From Cystobacter ferrugineus (GTDB taxonomy: Bacteria > Myxococcota > Myxococcia > Myxococcales > Myxococcaceae), in assembly GCF_001887355.1 (NCBI RefSeq), contig NZ_MPIN01000010.1, forward strand, positions 182,825 through 246,824: 64,000 bases of DNA, given 5' to 3'. The notes beneath the pieces were generated by a model. It had not been told where the DNA came from, did not search any database, and saw only the letters and a program-made list of their open reading frames with translations. Both the position numbers and the translations under genes were made by a program. Every line of letters starts with the position of its first letter. Position 1 is the stretch's first letter. Below, one piece after another: positions 35,509-44,459 of this stretch.

Positions 35509-37896
35509 CTAGGGTGTCCCCAAACAGGCGCCCGCGCACGGATCCGCGAGAGTGGGGAAGACTCCACCGCTCACCACCAGGGCGTAGACCGCGTCCACCG
35601 CCTCGGTTTCCGGGTGGGCATCCTGGACGATCTCGTCGCCCAGCACCTCCACCCTCCAGAGTCCAGGCGTGGGGTTCTGGATGAAGACGTTCTCCACCGT
35701 GTCCACGGTGTTGGACGTGCCTCCCGGCGTGGAGAAGTTGCCCGCGGTGAGGCCATGGTTGCCCCAGTACACCGTTCCGGCCGGAGAGGTCACCCGCAGC
35801 GACAGATCATTGACGCGCGCATGGGCCGCGCCCACGGTCCCCATGGGATCCGTGTAGGCCATCGTCACGTTCAGCTCCGTTTCTCCCGGGGCGACACGGG
35901 CGTCGTACGTCCTGACCCCCATGGGGAAGAGGGCATCCGTCTCGTCGATGATGCTCGTCCGGGGAGCGCGCTCGAGGAGACGCTCGAGGTTCGCCGTGCC
36001 CCAGCCTTGCTTGTAGCGGTCCAGGTCCGCGTTGGAGCCGCCCGCCAGCCAGTTGTAGCGCCAGGCGTTGTTGATCATCAGCGCCTTGGCGGTGGCCATT
36101 CGCGGCCGGCTCGCGAAGACATCCGCCTTGCGGCCGTAGCCAGTCCACACGCCCTCGTGCCACATCTGGAAGAGGAGGCCAAAGTGCCCGGCGGTCTGGG
36201 GCGTGGCCGAGCTGGTCCCAGCGAACTCGGTGTAGAGGGTGGCCCCTTCCCCCGAGGCCGCCCTGACGGAGTCATAGAAATAGGCCAGGTCTGGCTTGAT
36301 GCGCCCATCCTCCGCCGGGCCGATGCTGGCACCCCAGCCCCACGAATCATCCTCGCGAGCAAGCGTGTCTTCATGGCGGACACCGCCCACCGAGACGATG
36401 TTCTTCGCCCACGCCTGCGGACGCGAATACTGGCTGCCGGTGTTGCTCTGCGACTGGATGCTGAGGATGGGGTGCTTGAAGAGGTAGTCGTCCACCTCGG
36501 CGGAGAGGGTGGTGTACGAGGTCGTCTGCGTGCTGCCCACGCTGGAGGTCTGGAAGACGGCGCGGTAGGGCCCATTCGGGTCCGTCAGCTCCTGGTTGAG
36601 GGTGTAGCGGGACCTGGTGCCTCCGAACTGGGTCGACTCACTGTAGAGGAAGAAGATTCCCTGTCCGCTCGGCAGCAGGCCCCGCGCGGCGGGGTCCAGG
36701 CCACGGGCGAAGTTGTGGCTGTAGCTACTGGTGCCATGCAGTGTCGTGCTCGAGGTCCCCGTGCTGTGAATCAGTGGGGGGACCGCCCACTCCTGATGAG
36801 AGGTGAGCAGCTCGGTGTCGAAGATCTCTCCGCGCACGCCCTGCCCGGTCCAGTTCTCGAGTCTCTCGAGGTAGTTGGCACCCCCTGTCTGGCGAACGAT
36901 GTCCATGTCCACCTCGCCAGGGCCGCCCCACCGGTCAATGAACTGCACCTCATTGGAGCGCACGACCTGGAAGAGCTGCTCCTGGGTCAAGGTGGCCTCG
37001 AGACGCAGTCCTCCGGGCTCCACCAGGTCCACCTGTCCCCCCAGCTTGAGTATCAGCTCACTCAACCGGGACTGCCGCTCCGGCCCGCGCTCGCCGAGCA
37101 TGATGGAATAGCGCTGCCTGTCTGGCAGGGACGGCGCCAGGCGCATCAGACCGTCCCTCAACGAGGGCTCCAGCCGATACTCGGGATGATAGTCGCCAAT
37201 CCACCGCACATAGGGCAGCCGGGAGACACGCGAGCGAACCGCTGTGTCCATCTCCACCAGATAGGTGTGATCGGACAGGAAGCGCAGCACCCTGCCCCCC
37301 AGCCCCTCGATGGCCTGACGGAACTCGGGCATCGGCGTCGCGAGGAACTGGACGAGGTGCAGCCTGTTCTCCGCATCGGCTGACAGCAGGCGCGTCTGGT
37401 TCAGAGCGGTTTGAGCAAGCGGGTCGAACTGCGTGCCCTGGAGGCGGATCCGATAGGTGGTGGAGCGAACACGTCCGACGGGAGTCAGTCCCTCCTTGCT
37501 GTACGCATAGAAGGACTCGGGACGCCGCGCCGCTCGCTCCTCCTGCCACGTGTAGAGCTGAAGCGAGGAGCTGGGAAGGTCCACCGTGCGTAACCCCTGG
37601 ATGGGATGTTCGGTGCGATGAATGGTCAGCCCCGCTCCCGTCACCAATGCGAACCGGCCTCGGGCGTCCGGGGCCAGGTCCCCCTTGTTGTAACCGTTCT
37701 GGGATTCCGCCCTGGAGACTTCGACGACGCGTGCGGGCCCTGGCAGGGCCGCGATGGACAGAGCACGGGCCAGGCGCGCGGCGGACATTGGCGCCATCCC
37801 GGCGAGGGCCACCGCAGGCTGTGTCAGGAAGAGACCGCAGAGGGCTGCAACCCATGGACGCCAGGGAATCAATGGCCACGTGTATTTGACTCGCAT
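35509..37896 (-). CDS. Secreted S8 (subtilisin-like) serine protease
   Basis: A 795-residue protein with a Sec signal peptide (about residues 1-33). A long propeptide-like region follows. The catalytic triad lies in IFDTEL (Asp, about residue 355), LHGTSS (His, about 383) and GTSSATPQTAG (Ser, about 585), with the oxyanion Asn probably in the segment near SQSNTGS. The last ~130 residues (VRTYDARVAPGETELNVTMAY to the end) form a P-domain-like beta-sandwich. Secreted proteases of this type are common in predatory myxobacteria. The ATG at 37896 gives a normal signal peptide; longer in-frame starts run into repeated DNA upstream. Confidence 0.88.
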   Translation of the reverse strand: MRVKYTWPLIPWRPWVAALCGLFLTQPAVALAGMAPMSAARLARALSIAALPGPARVVEVSRAESQNGYNKGDLAPDARGRFALVTGAGLTIHRTEHPIQGLRTVDLPSSSLQLYTWQEERAARRPESFYAYSKEGLTPVGRVRSTTYRIRLQGTQFDPLAQTALNQTRLLSADAENRLHLVQFLATPMPEFRQAIEGLGGRVLRFLSDHTYLVEMDTAVRSRVSRLPYVRWIGDYHPEYRLEPSLRDGLMRLAPSLPDRQRYSIMLGERGPERQSRLSELILKLGGQVDLVEPGGLRLEATLTQEQLFQVVRSNEVQFIDRWGGPGEVDMDIVRQTGGANYLERLENWTGQGVRGEIFDTELLTSHQEWAVPPLIHSTGTSSTTLHGTSSYSHNFARGLDPAARGLLPSGQGIFFLYSESTQFGGTRSRYTLNQELTDPNGPYRAVFQTSSVGSTQTTSYTTLSAEVDDYLFKHPILSIQSQSNTGSQYSRPQAWAKNIVSVGGVRHEDTLAREDDSWGWGASIGPAEDGRIKPDLAYFYDSVRAASGEGATLYTEFAGTSSATPQTAGHFGLLFQMWHEGVWTGYGRKADVFASRPRMATAKALMINNAWRYNWLAGGSNADLDRYKQGWGTANLERLLERAPRTSIIDETDALFPMGVRTYDARVAPGETELNVTMAYTDPMGTVGAAHARVNDLSLRVTSPAGTVYWGNHGLTAGNFSTPGGTSNTVDTVENVFIQNPTPGLWRVEVLGDEIVQDAHPETEAVDAVYALVVSGGVFPTLADPCAGACLGTP

Positions 37897-37989
37897 GCCG
37901 AGGTGCCTCGTCGAAGGAGCGAAGGGACGCGCTCCAACTATAGCACCTGGGCCGCTGCTTACTGTTGCGGTGAATTGTGTTTCCAGAAC

Positions 37990-38115
37990 TCCAGATTCCA
38001 ATACTCCAATGATGAGGGAAGGCCGCCGATGCGGAAACCTCGTTATCACTGATTCCAGATTCCAATATTCCAATGATGAGGGAAGGCCGCCGATGCGGAA
38101 ACCTCCTCATCACTG
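37990..38115. repeat. Two tandem 62-bp repeats upstream of the S8 protease
   Basis: Bases 37990-38051 and 38054-38115 are two copies of the same 62-base unit at a 64-base period, differing at four or five positions. Each unit starts with several closely spaced ttccaata/ttccagat-type elements followed by gatgagggaaggccgccgatgcgg. They lie about 95-220 bases upstream of the protease start. Two copies without spacers exclude a CRISPR array. Confidence 0.85.
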
Positions 38116-38195
38116 TCAGTCGCGAGCAATGACAAGACAACGGACCGTGGAGCAGCCGCGCCAAATCAACGGCCGTCCATGTCGAGTAGCGGCCC

Positions 38196-39827
38196 TCACT
38201 CCTCCTGGAGGAAGGAGACGGTGAGGGGTGTCGTCATGCCGGGCTTCACCTCCACCCGCCGCGTCACCGTCTTCGCCAGGGTGGGACTGGTGAGCGTCAC
38301 GGTATAGGTGCCCACGGGCAGCTCCAGCGCCTTGTCCAGGGGCGTCGTTCCGCTCGGCTGCCCATCCACGGAGACGACGGCATAGACGGCCTGGGGGTGC
38401 GCGCGCACATCCAGGCTGCCCAGGGCCGCGGGGAGGGGACGTCTGGATTTGACGGAGCGCGCGATGCGCTCACGGGTGGCGGGCGGAGGCGCGGCGGGCT
38501 CCGCAAGGGCAGCCACTTCCTCCACCCCCAGGGCCAGCTCCCGAGGCACCTGCTCCAGGGCTCGCGGGAACTCCACCACCGAGGACTCCACACGCTCCCG
38601 GGCCGTGCTCCGCTTCCACGGCAGCAGGCCGCCACCCGCCACGAGCAGCAGGCCGCCGACGAGCACCTGCCGCGTCCATGACCAGGCCTCGGGCGGCGGG
38701 CGGGGGCGCGCGAGCGTCTCCGCCAGGGCGGGCGGGGGCGGGTACACGGGGAGGGCCACCGCCAGGGGAGCCACCGGGTGCTCGGACAGCGTCGTGAGCG
38801 CTCCCGGCTCGGCCCCCCCACCTGGGCGGGAGCGCCACTCGGGAGTCGAGGCCAGGGCGCGCGCCGAGGCGCTCCCCCGGGGTGGGGCGATGGGCTGGAG
38901 CCGCGAGGGGCGGGGCGCGAGGGTCCGGGAGAGCCGCTGCGCGGGCAGGCCCGTGCCCGAGGTGGCCCGGTGGACGAGCTGGGCCACCTGCTGCGTCGTC
39001 ACGGTCCTGCCCTCCGCGAGGATGAAGTCCTCCAGCTCCGCCTGGAGCGCATGACAATCCGGGTAGCGCTGGTGGCGCTCCCGGGCGAGCGCCCGGTCGA
39101 GGATGCGGTGGAGGGCCTCGGGCACCTCGGGGCTCGGCGCCGCGTCGAACGCCACGCCAGAGGGCTTGTGGAACGTGAGCAACTCATGGAGCACCACCCC
39201 GAGCGCATACACATCCACGCGCCGGTCCAGGCGCCGGGCGCGCAGTTGCTCGGGCGCCATGTACGCGCGCTTGCCGGGGCCGGCGCCGCCGCGGGTCCGA
39301 TGGCTCCAGCCGGAGGCTCGGGCGATACCGAAGTCCACCACCTTCACCGTGCCCTGACGCGACAGCAGGAGATGGTCCGGGTTCACGTCCCGGTGGATGA
39401 GCCCCAGGGGCTCGCCCGTGTCCGGGTCCACGAAATCATGGGCGAAGGCCAGCGCCTCACATGCCTGCGAGATGAGCCGGGCACACACCACGGGGGGCAG
39501 GGACAGGCGCCGGGCCGAGGCACGCCGGAGGAGGGTGCGCAGGCTCGGCCCATCGACGTACTCCATGGCCAGGAAGTAGGAGCCATCCGCCTCGCCGAAG
39601 TCGAGGAGCTGCACGATGTTCGGGTGGGTGAAGCGGGCGGCCAGGCGGGCCTCGGAGAGGAACATCTCCATGAAGGAGGGCTCCCGGGCCAGGTGCGGCA
39701 GGATGCACTTGAGCGCCAACGTCTTCTCGAAGCCCCGGGGCCCCTCGGCCTTGGCGAGGAACACCTCGGCCGTTTCCCCCATGGCGAGCTTGCGGATGAG
39801 CTGATACCTGCCGACCTGCCGTGTCAC
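38196..39827 (-). CDS. Membrane Ser/Thr protein kinase with C-terminal PEGA domain
   Basis: A 543-residue Hanks-type kinase from a GTG with gaggagg upstream. Kinase residues 7-275: glycine loop [13 protein letters not shown] Lys in LALKCI, HRD motif, DFG in VVDFGIA, and APE in YMAPEQ. The catalytic loop reads [11 protein letters not shown]: the usual Lys is Asn and the Mg-binding Asn is His, so activity may be altered. A Pro/Arg-rich juxtamembrane part leads to a membrane helix (about residues 390-408), then a PEGA domain (about 470-540; [26 protein letters not shown]). The gene stands alone on the minus strand. Confidence 0.9.
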   Translation of the reverse strand: MTRQVGRYQLIRKLAMGETAEVFLAKAEGPRGFEKTLALKCILPHLAREPSFMEMFLSEARLAARFTHPNIVQLLDFGEADGSYFLAMEYVDGPSLRTLLRRASARRLSLPPVVCARLISQACEALAFAHDFVDPDTGEPLGLIHRDVNPDHLLLSRQGTVKVVDFGIARASGWSHRTRGGAGPGKRAYMAPEQLRARRLDRRVDVYALGVVLHELLTFHKPSGVAFDAAPSPEVPEALHRILDRALARERHQRYPDCHALQAELEDFILAEGRTVTTQQVAQLVHRATSGTGLPAQRLSRTLAPRPSRLQPIAPPRGSASARALASTPEWRSRPGGGAEPGALTTLSEHPVAPLAVALPVYPPPPALAETLARPRPPPEAWSWTRQVLVGGLLLVAGGGLLPWKRSTARERVESSVVEFPRALEQVPRELALGVEEVAALAEPAAPPPATRERIARSVKSRRPLPAALGSLDVRAHPQAVYAVVSVDGQPSGTTPLDKALELPVGTYTVTLTSPTLAKTVTRRVEVKPGMTTPLTVSFLQEE

Positions 39828-39950
39828 GAACCCGCTGCCTCCTCGCCCCCGTCTCCCCCGAACGCTGGGGGAGGGCCCGGATGAGCCCGGTAGAGAAGGA
39901 CGCGCGCTGAAGTCCTATTCCGCCTTGGTGGGAGGACCAGCGGTGGTCCG

Positions 39951-40445
39951 TCAGCGCGTCTGGAGAGCGTCCGGCCTGGTGATCGCCCGCGCGGCGGTGG
40001 CCCGGCTCAGCGTCATCGCGCTCGAGAAGCCGGCGGTGTAGGGCGCGCCCCCGTAGACGACGCTCACGGTGCCCGCGTAGTTCAGGGTGATGACCTTATC
40101 GGCGAGCGTCGCGGTGCCGCTCGTCACGACCAGGGACGCCGCCAGCACCGTGCCGTCGGGGAGCGGCACGTTCTCCGTGCAGGACGTGTTCGGCACGAGC
40201 GTGGCCACCTCGTCCTCCACCTCCGCGGGCAGCGCGCACCCGCCTTCACTCGTGAGGACGATGTCCGAGGTGTCGCCCTCGGTGACGTGCACGGTGTCCG
40301 AGCGCGGCTGGGTGTTGCGCTGACCGGCGAAGGAGAAGGTCACCTCTCCCGTCCCGACATACGTGCCCAGGAACGGCTCGATGTCCCGGGCGCAGCCTGG
40401 ACCCAGGGCGAGCGCCCCCACGAGGAAGATGGAGCGAAGGTTCAT
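39951..40445 (-). CDS. Small lipoprotein
   Basis: A 164-residue lipoprotein; the signal peptide ends in ALALGPGC with Cys at about residue 18. The mature part is a small beta-sheet protein with GTYVGTGEVTFSF, a Cys pair (GGCALPAEV and PNTSCTENV) likely to form a disulfide, and SSAMTLSR near the end. The pattern resembles small myxobacterial outer-membrane lipoproteins of unknown function. The ATG at 40445 gives a normal signal peptide. Confidence 0.7.
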   Translation of the reverse strand: MNLRSIFLVGALALGPGCARDIEPFLGTYVGTGEVTFSFAGQRNTQPRSDTVHVTEGDTSDIVLTSEGGCALPAEVEDEVATLVPNTSCTENVPLPDGTVLAASLVVTSGTATLADKVITLNYAGTVSVVYGGAPYTAGFSSAMTLSRATAARAITRPDALQTR

Positions 40446-40581
40446 GTCCGCGCTTCCTAGCGTGGGGCCTCGCGCGCGCGCACCCAGCCGCCCGGGCGAG
40501 GCGGGGCCGCGCGTGCCGCAGCCAACAGAGCGGAGCCCGCGCCCGGACATGGACTGGGGATTCGTCGACAGCTCCGCGCGC

Positions 40582-41643
40582 TCAGGCCCCGCGCTCGGAC
40601 TCCTCGATGAGCGCGCGCATCAACTCCGCCGCGGGCAGACCCCGCGACAGCGCGGCGGCCTGTCCCGCCCACAGCGCCATGAAGCGGGAGTCCCCTCGCG
40701 CCGCCGAGGCACCCCGCAGCGGCGTCGTGGCCGCGTGCTGGAGGGGGAAGGGCAGGATGTCGGGCGAGTCGCGCAGGGCCTCGGTGAAGTCATTGGCGAG
40801 CCCTCGGGCCGGGCGGCCAGAAAAGGCGCGCGTGAGCACGGTCGAGTCGTCCTTCGCCTCCCGGAGCGCGGCCTTGTAGACGGGAGCGATGCCCGACTCC
40901 GGGCAGGTGAGGAACGCCGTGCCGAGCTGCACGCCCGCCGCCCCGAGCACCCTCGCGGCGCGGATGCCCCGCCCATCCATGAGACCTCCGCTCGCGACCA
41001 CCGGCAGCCCCACGGCGTCGGCCACTTGCGGCACCAGCGCCAGCGTGCCCACCAGGGACTTCTCCACGGGCGCCGCGAACGTGCCCCGGTGTCCTCCGGC
41101 CTCGCTGCCCTGCGCGACGATGAAGTCCACGCCCGCGGCCTCCAGCAACTTCGCCTCCCGCACGGTCGTGGCCGTCCCGGCGAGCACCATCCCCTTCGCC
41201 TTCAGCCGCGCGAGCACTCCCGCGGGCGGCACCCCGAAGATGAAGCTGAAGACGCGCGCGCCGCTCTCCGCGACGGCGTCCACCTGCTCCTCGAAGGAAG
41301 GCATGGGGGAAGAGGGAGGCTGGGGCGGAGCGAGCCCGAGCTGCGCGTGGTAGCCCGCGAGCACCGCCAGCATCCGGTCCGGCGCGACCTCGGCGGGCGG
41401 CGGCGGGGGGACGAAGAGGTTGATGGCGAAGGGACGATCGGTGAGCTCGCGCACCCGCCGCGAGTGCTTCACGATGTCCTCGGGCTTCAAGTAGGCCGCG
41501 CCCGTCGAGCCCAGTCCGCCCGCGTTCGACGCGGCGGCGACCAGCTCCGGGGTGGTGGCGCCCCCCGCCATGGGGGCCTGGATGATGGGGTGCTCGACGC
41601 CCAGCAACGCGGCGAGCCGACTCCAAGCGGTGGACCGTGTCAT
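40582..41643 (-). CDS. Nitronate monooxygenase family flavoprotein
   Basis: A 353-residue TIM-barrel FMN enzyme. The start IIQAPMAGGATTPELVAAASNAGGLGSTGAAYL, the phosphate-binding region DFIVAQGSEAGGHRG and PVVASGGLMDGRG are diagnostic of the nitronate monooxygenase/2-nitropropane dioxygenase family. It oxidises nitronates such as propionate-3-nitronate, or works as a related flavin reductase. An excellent ribosome binding site (aggaggaagg) precedes the ATG. It is divergent from a broken LysR gene that was probably its regulator. Confidence 0.92.
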   Translation of the reverse strand: MTRSTAWSRLAALLGVEHPIIQAPMAGGATTPELVAAASNAGGLGSTGAAYLKPEDIVKHSRRVRELTDRPFAINLFVPPPPPAEVAPDRMLAVLAGYHAQLGLAPPQPPSSPMPSFEEQVDAVAESGARVFSFIFGVPPAGVLARLKAKGMVLAGTATTVREAKLLEAAGVDFIVAQGSEAGGHRGTFAAPVEKSLVGTLALVPQVADAVGLPVVASGGLMDGRGIRAARVLGAAGVQLGTAFLTCPESGIAPVYKAALREAKDDSTVLTRAFSGRPARGLANDFTEALRDSPDILPFPLQHAATTPLRGASAARGDSRFMALWAGQAAALSRGLPAAELMRALIEESERGA

Positions 41644-41783
41644 GCCTTCCTCCTGGGGGAACTCCGACTCTACAATGTGTCTGGAAGCTCATCCGCGGTA
41701 GCGAATCGTTCAGATGCGAGTCATCGCTCCCAGCGATGGCTCTCCCCGAGCCCTCCGCGCCGCGCTCCCCACGAGGTGCCGAC

Positions 41784-42177
41784 ATGGATGCAGCCGAACT
41801 CAAGGTCTTCGAGGCCGTGGCCCGCACGGGGGGAATCGGCCGGGCGGCGCAGGAGCTGCACACGGTGCAGTCCAACGTCACCGCGCGCATCCGCCGGCTC
41901 GAGGAGGAGCTGGGCGTGCCGCTGTTCGACCGGCACAGCCGTGGCGTGAAGCTCACTGGATGGCATCCTCGGCTGCGTGAGCGCGGGCATGGGCCTCACG
42001 CTGCTGCCGCGCGCCGTGGTGGAGGCGGCCTGGCGCGCGGGCTCGGTCGCGGTGCATGCCCTGCCCACCTCGCGCTCGCGCGTCACCACCGTCTTCATCC
42101 GCCGGCGCGAGGGCTTCACCTCCCGGGCCCTCCTGCGCTTCATCGACTGCGCCCAGCGCATCCACGGGGGCCGCTGA
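41784..42177 (+). pseudogene. LysR regulator with internal deletion and frameshift
   Basis: Codons 1-58 from the ATG at 41784 encode a normal LysR helix-turn-helix (DAAELKVFEAVARTGGIGRAAQEL to RHSRGVKLT). At about 41958 the sequence jumps, in a different frame, to DGILGCVSAGMGLTLLPRAVVE, which is the C-terminal part of the LysR effector domain, and continues to a stop at 42177. About 170 central residues are missing and the frames do not match. The gene is divergent from nitronate monooxygenase, so that gene may now be unregulated. Confidence 0.88.
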
Positions 42178-42203
42178 GGCCCGGCTCGCGTGGAGGGAGC
42201 CCT

Positions 42204-42755
42204 TCAGCCCTCCCCGTCGAAATTCTTCCTCAACGGCACCGGCAGCTTGAGCGACAGGACGAGTCCGATGTCGCTTCCGTAGCCGGGTTTGTCACCGGGC
42301 GCGGTCACCACCGGAATACCGATGCGCAGGCCGGCCGTCAGCAGGCCCAGGCTGAGGAAGGGCTGGAGATGCACGCTCGTCGTCGCCACCCCCTGGGCTC
42401 CGGCGAAGTCATGGGCCACGCCCAGCTCGGCTCCCAGGATGAGGGTGGTGGCCTGCACGCCAGCGCAGACACGGTGATGCTCGCCGTTGATGGATTGCCA
42501 TTGGCCGAAGACTCCCACCCCCGCGATCGGCACGGCCTCGAAGAAGGCATGGAGGCTGAGCTCCGCGCCGAGCCCCGTCGCCCCTCCCCCGGGGCGCCCC
42601 GTCGCGCTGAAGAGAAACCCCCCGTTGAGGTAGATATCCCCGGGCTGGGGAAACGAGGCCGGAATCAGCCAGGGCGACAGCGCCAGCGCCTCGAACGAGG
42701 CGCACAGCGCTCCCATCCACATCAGTCCGCGGCACGCCTTCCACGAAGCTCGCAT
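42204..42755 (-). CDS. Small exported beta-barrel-like protein
   Basis: A 183-residue protein from the ATG at 42755 with a signal peptide (MWMGALCASFEALA region). The remainder alternates hydrophobic beta strands with Gly/Ser turns (IYLNGGFLFSATGRPGGG, LGAELSLHAFFEAVPIAGVGVFG, SDIGLVLSLKLPVPL), consistent with an outer-membrane barrel. There is no family I can name. It ends 26 bases from the LysR pseudogene. Confidence 0.6.
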   Translation of the reverse strand: MRASWKACRGLMWMGALCASFEALALSPWLIPASFPQPGDIYLNGGFLFSATGRPGGGATGLGAELSLHAFFEAVPIAGVGVFGQWQSINGEHHRVCAGVQATTLILGAELGVAHDFAGAQGVATTSVHLQPFLSLGLLTAGLRIGIPVVTAPGDKPGYGSDIGLVLSLKLPVPLRKNFDGEG

Positions 42756-42812
42756 GGTACCCCTCGTCTCCAGGGTGCTCACGCTACCCCAGGACCCCAC
42801 GCGCGCCCGGCG

Positions 42813-43730
42813 TCAGATGGTCAGGCCGATCGAGAGGTACGGGCCCGGGAGCACGTCCTGGTGCACGACGCCATCCACCAGGCCGGCATCGTTCAGAACC
42901 AGCATCCGCATGCCGGCCCGGAAGGCGAACAGCTTGTAGCCGAAGTAGATGACCACCCCGCCCGCCGCGTCGAGCTGACGGTAGGGCACGGGGGTCACGT
43001 GCACCCGCCCCTCCAGGGCGAAGGTGTCCGACAGGTAGTACTCGGCCGAGACGCCCAGGCTGGGACCCACGAAGGTGATGTCGGGCGCCCGGGCCATGGA
43101 CACGCCCCCCTCCAGCCGCAACCGGCCACTGTCGCCCTTGAGCACCGCCCACGACAGGTGCCCCGACAGCAGGGCGAGGGAGTCCGTGTCACCACTGCCA
43201 TCATCCGCCCGCAGGCTCAGTGCGCCCGCGCGCAGCATCAGGCCAAGACGCTCCCCCTCGAAGCCCAGATGGAGCGCCACCCCGGCACCCTCCCGGAGGA
43301 TCAGGGTGTCGAGCCCGAACAGGAAGTTCTTGTAACGGCGCGACAGGTACTCGTCCATCGCGGAGGTCACGGAGGGCGGGAGCGCGGGCTCCACGTAGTG
43401 ATAGGCCGGCGGCTCGACGTAATAGGTGGGGGCCGGCTCGACATACACGACGGAGGGCGGAGGCGCGGCGCGGTGCCGCCGGGGCTCGTAACGGGGCCGC
43501 CCGCGCGGACGGTCGTCGCGCCCGGAGTCATGCGAAGGCGAGGGAGAAGGAGCGTTCACCGGAGAGGCATCGTGCGTCCTCGAGCCCGAGTCGCGCGTGT
43601 CTCGGGTGTCCCGCGAGTCGTCCTGGGACTCCGTCGACGAGCGCTTGCCGAAGCGGGCCTCGGCCTGGGGAGCGGCGAGCAGCATTCCGGTGAGCACGGC
43701 GGCGGACAGGAACGAGAAGCGGCGAGTCAT
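42813..43730 (-). CDS. Exported outer-membrane beta-barrel protein
   Basis: A 305-residue protein with a cleavable signal peptide (about residues 1-25, ending LLAAPQAEA). Residues about 30-110 are a low-complexity Asp/Ser/Arg/Pro region with repeated YYVEP-type segments; residues about 125-305 are beta-rich, with GVALHLGFEGERLGLMLRAG, LSLRADDGSGDTD and VVIYFGYKLFAFRAGM. It is a probable outer-membrane protein. The function is unknown. The gene lies 57 bases from the upstream-oriented small barrel gene and may form a pair with it. Confidence 0.65.
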   Translation of the reverse strand: MTRRFSFLSAAVLTGMLLAAPQAEARFGKRSSTESQDDSRDTRDTRDSGSRTHDASPVNAPSPSPSHDSGRDDRPRGRPRYEPRRHRAAPPPSVVYVEPAPTYYVEPPAYHYVEPALPPSVTSAMDEYLSRRYKNFLFGLDTLILREGAGVALHLGFEGERLGLMLRAGALSLRADDGSGDTDSLALLSGHLSWAVLKGDSGRLRLEGGVSMARAPDITFVGPSLGVSAEYYLSDTFALEGRVHVTPVPYRQLDAAGGVVIYFGYKLFAFRAGMRMLVLNDAGLVDGVVHQDVLPGPYLSIGLTI

Positions 43731-43821
43731 GGTTTCCTCGGGACGGCGAACGGCCTGTGTCCCCTGACTCGCCTGGCTGCCGTTTATTCAACGAGACCCA
43801 CCCGATGTTAAAGCAGCCGTC

Positions 43822-44307
43822 ATGAACGTTCGTGAAGTGTCGCGTGGAGCGCTCACCCTGGTGGGCATTCCGGTCATGGCACCCTTCCAGGAACTGGGGC
43901 AGCGGGTGCCCTCCGCCTGGCGGGAGCTGCTCGAACAGGTGAAGGACCTGCCCCACCGGGTGGACCCGGAGGTGTTCTACGGCGTCTTCCGAGATCCGGA
44001 GCCCTCGCGCGACGGCGCGTCCGCCCTCTACACCTACTGGGTGACGACGGAGGTCTCCGCTCTCGCGACACGCCCTCCCGGACTGCGCGTCTTGAACGTC
44101 CCGGCCCGGCGCTACGCCGTCGTGACGTGCCAGGGCGGGCCGGAGCGCATCGAGGCGAGCTACCTCGCGCTCGACGAGTGGAGCTCCTCGAAGGGCTTCC
44201 GGCCCGGCCCCGAGGCGTTGGGACTCGAGCGGTACGACACGCGCCGGCAACGCCTGACGCCGCCCTACGAGTCCTTCGACTACGACATCTACAAGCCCCT
44301 GGAGTGA
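43822..44307 (+). CDS. GyrI-like small-molecule-binding protein
   Basis: A 161-residue soluble protein of the GyrI/SbmC-like effector-binding fold (AraC effector-binding family) without a DNA-binding domain. Landmarks are LVGIPVMAPF near the start, VFYGVFRDPEPS and ALYTYWVTTEVSAL, VPARRYAVVTCQGGPERI, and the end ERYDTRRQRLTPPYESFDYDIYKP. Such stand-alone proteins bind small toxic molecules or act as hydrolases. It is divergent from the barrel gene at 42813 with about 90 bases between. Confidence 0.8.
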   Translation: MNVREVSRGALTLVGIPVMAPFQELGQRVPSAWRELLEQVKDLPHRVDPEVFYGVFRDPEPSRDGASALYTYWVTTEVSALATRPPGLRVLNVPARRYAVVTCQGGPERIEASYLALDEWSSSKGFRPGPEALGLERYDTRRQRLTPPYESFDYDIYKPLE

Positions 44308-44459
44308 AGTGGACCGCCGCCTGCATCTCGCGCGGCCGCTGAAACGTAATGATTTTGGGGAGACAGGCCCTGTTTCTAACGATTTCTACAAACGGCTAAC
44401 AAAAAATCGGGCCGGGGACCTCCTGCTATCGATTTCTAGCTGCCCTTCGGAGTCCCCCG
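44308..44459. other. AT-richer intergenic region with short repeats
   Basis: About 150 bases between convergent genes, more AT-rich than the flanks. It contains the element cgatttcta twice (around 44377 and 44428) and a run of six A residues. No gene or clear terminator hairpin is visible. Confidence 0.4.

Noticed and set aside
37990..38115. Possible CRISPR array
   Set aside because: Only two 62-base units separated by 2 bases; no spacers and no cas genes.
37900..38164. Longer in-frame start for the S8 protease
   Set aside because: The extension translates the tandem repeat DNA and lacks a signal peptide; the ATG at 37896 gives a normal one.
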